Shown: positions 4,854-5,861 of the stretch, one piece after another
Numbering within the stretch: position 1 is the stretch's first letter
Layout: each line of letters starts with the position of its first letter
Source: Actinomycetota bacterium
GTDB taxonomy: Bacteria; Actinomycetota; Acidimicrobiia; Acidimicrobiales; Ilumatobacteraceae
DNA: 5,861 nt
Assembly (NCBI GenBank): GCA_009705435.1
Contig: WLTJ01000114.1
Location: 1 to 5,861, forward strand
Reading direction: 5' to 3'
Program-made: the position numbers and the translations under genes
Notes under the pieces: model-generated
Database searches by the model: none
Told to the model about the DNA's origin: nothing
Seen by the model: the letters and a program-made list of their open reading frames with translations, nothing else

Positions 4854-5861
4854 CTAGCCCCACTCAAGATGGAGTTCATTCAAAGCGCGTAAGACAAAAC
4901 CCGGCATATGCGAGAAGTCGTTTTTGTTGGGAGCGATCCGAAGATTAGGTAGACGATCAAGAATTGCGTTTAATGCCAACGATTGTTCAAGTCGCGACAA
5001 TCCGCTTCCAGGACAATGATGCTCGCCGAGTGAAAAAGCCATATGGCGCTTCGAATTCTTGCGCTCAAGGTCTACCTCGTCAGCGTCGGGGAACATCCGC
5101 TCGTCGCGATTCGCTGCTGCATAACGAATGTGCACCGTGGCTCCCTTGGCAATCGCAACACCGTTGATTTCGGTGTCGGAAGCCACGACTCGGTAGAGAC
5201 CCTGAGTGGGCGATTCCAAACGCAGAGCTTCCTCGATGAACTGCTCGACTAATGAGCGATCATCGCGCACGCGGGCATACAAATCTGGTTGGCGAAGCAG
5301 AATCCACAATGCCGAAGTGATGGCGAAGGTTGTTGTTTCATTACCACCGATATATAAATGGTCAACGATGGTGATGATTTCGTGATCAGACAATGGGCGT
5401 TCACCGTTGTAGGTGGCGTTAATGAGTCCTGAAATGACATCGTCACCTGGTTGCTGGCGTTTCTGTTCAATGGTGGCGTAGATGTAATGCTGAAATTCAA
5501 CGATCTGTTCAGCAACCCAGAATTCTTGTTCAACCGACAATGGTCCGCTGAAGGGAAGAACCCAAGCAGAGGACCACTTCTTGAGTTTTGGAATATCTTG
5601 TGCGGGAAAGCCCAAGATTCGAGTAATGGCTTGCACGGGAAGCGGAAGAGCAAATGCCTCGACAATTTCCACGGCCCCACCAGAACTGATTCCTGGACCT
5701 GCAAACTTGTCAATCAGATCGCTGATAGTTGATTCGATGAAGGACTGCCAATGCTTGGAACCCTCGGTATCAAAGTAATGATCAACCGTGTCACGAAATT
5801 GACGATGCTCGGGAGGATTTGTGGACAGTGGGGTGATTCGTGGCCAACCCTTGGTTTCGTA
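4854..5861 (-). CDS. Cytochrome P450, N-terminus beyond the window
   Basis: The frame is open from the right edge to a TAG at 4854-4856 and gives 335 residues, so about 70 N-terminal residues are missing compared with the roughly 400-residue bacterial class. Numbering from the edge, I see the helix-C region TNPPEHRQFR (14-23), the oxygen-activating I-helix GGNETT (172-177), the ExxR pair EALR (211-214), an ANRDERMFPDADEVDLER stretch, and the heme loop FSLGEHHCPG with the thiolate ligand Cys283. The usual Gly after Phe in the heme loop is Ser here; the other heme-loop marks are intact. No membrane anchor can be judged because the N-terminus is absent. The enzyme should be a soluble monooxygenase that needs ferredoxin and a reductase, neither of which lies in the window. 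P450s of this kind hydroxylate steroids, terpenes or fatty acids. A GTG at 5672 could be mistaken for a start, but the coding signature clearly continues upstream of it. Its promoter is outside the window. Confidence 0.95.
   Translation of the reverse strand, partial: YETKGWPRITPLSTNPPEHRQFRDTVDHYFDTEGSKHWQSFIESTISDLIDKFAGPGISSGGAVEIVEAFALPLPVQAITRILGFPAQDIPKLKKWSSAWVLPFSGPLSVEQEFWVAEQIVEFQHYIYATIEQKRQQPGDDVISGLINATYNGERPLSDHEIITIVDHLYIGGNETTTFAITSALWILLRQPDLYARVRDDRSLVEQFIEEALRLESPTQGLYRVVASDTEINGVAIAKGATVHIRYAAANRDERMFPDADEVDLERKNSKRHMAFSLGEHHCPGSGLSRLEQSLALNAILDRLPNLRIAPNKNDFSHMPGFVLRALNELHLEWG

Noticed and set aside
5670..5672. GTG at 5672 as the P450 start codon
   Set aside because: The frame stays open upstream to the window edge and includes the helix-C motif TNPPEHRQFR, so the gene clearly begins outside the window.
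5249..5713. Second minus-strand frame of 154 codons inside the P450 gene
   Set aside because: It overlaps P450 coding sequence in another frame and shows no domain; it does not indicate a frameshift because the P450 frame is unbroken.

Overview
The window carries seven protein genes and almost no spare DNA; the longest gene-free stretch is about 124 bases. Base composition is close to half G+C, with mixed third positions. The gene set is a stand-alone DUF35 zinc-ribbon/OB protein, a lipid-transfer-type thiolase, an acyl-CoA synthetase, a VOC protein, a SnoaL-like protein, an ecdysteroid-kinase-like phosphotransferase and a soluble-type cytochrome P450. This set, together with a possible leaderless promoter, suggests an actinobacterium. 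My guess is a moderate-GC aquatic lineage such as Acidimicrobiia. That placement is inference from gene families and cannot be proved from this fragment.

Layout. On the left, two minus-strand genes form a translationally coupled pair: a SnoaL-like (NTF2-fold) protein at 484-996, then a phosphotransferase of the CHK/EcKinase type that starts at 487 and runs off the left edge. A divergent intergenic region (997-1120) holds a candidate leaderless promoter for the minus strand and a short inverted repeat. Plus-strand genes then run head to tail with gaps of 48, 24 and 23 bases: DUF35 (1121-1546), thiolase-like protein (1595-2743), acyl-CoA synthetase (2768-4345) and VOC protein (4369-4842). On the right, a cytochrome P450 lies convergently on the minus strand, 11 bases beyond the VOC stop, and runs off the right edge without its N-terminus.

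How the genes may work together. The ligase would activate a carboxylic acid to its CoA thioester. The DUF35 protein and the thiolase-like protein are predicted to form one complex that breaks a carbon-carbon bond. The thiolase keeps the first active-site Cys but lacks the His and the C-terminal Cys of true thiolases. This resembles the aldolase-DUF35 complexes of steroid side-chain degradation (Ltp2-ChsH2 type), so retro-aldol cleavage is more likely than thiolysis. The VOC protein has a plausible complete metal site and could be an epimerase, lyase or dioxygenase. The P450, SnoaL-like protein and kinase-like protein could act on the same steroid- or terpenoid-like molecule, but this rests only on adjacency. 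All seven families are known; what may be undescribed is this compact combination and its substrate. I saw no mobile element, CRISPR array, tRNA or rRNA.
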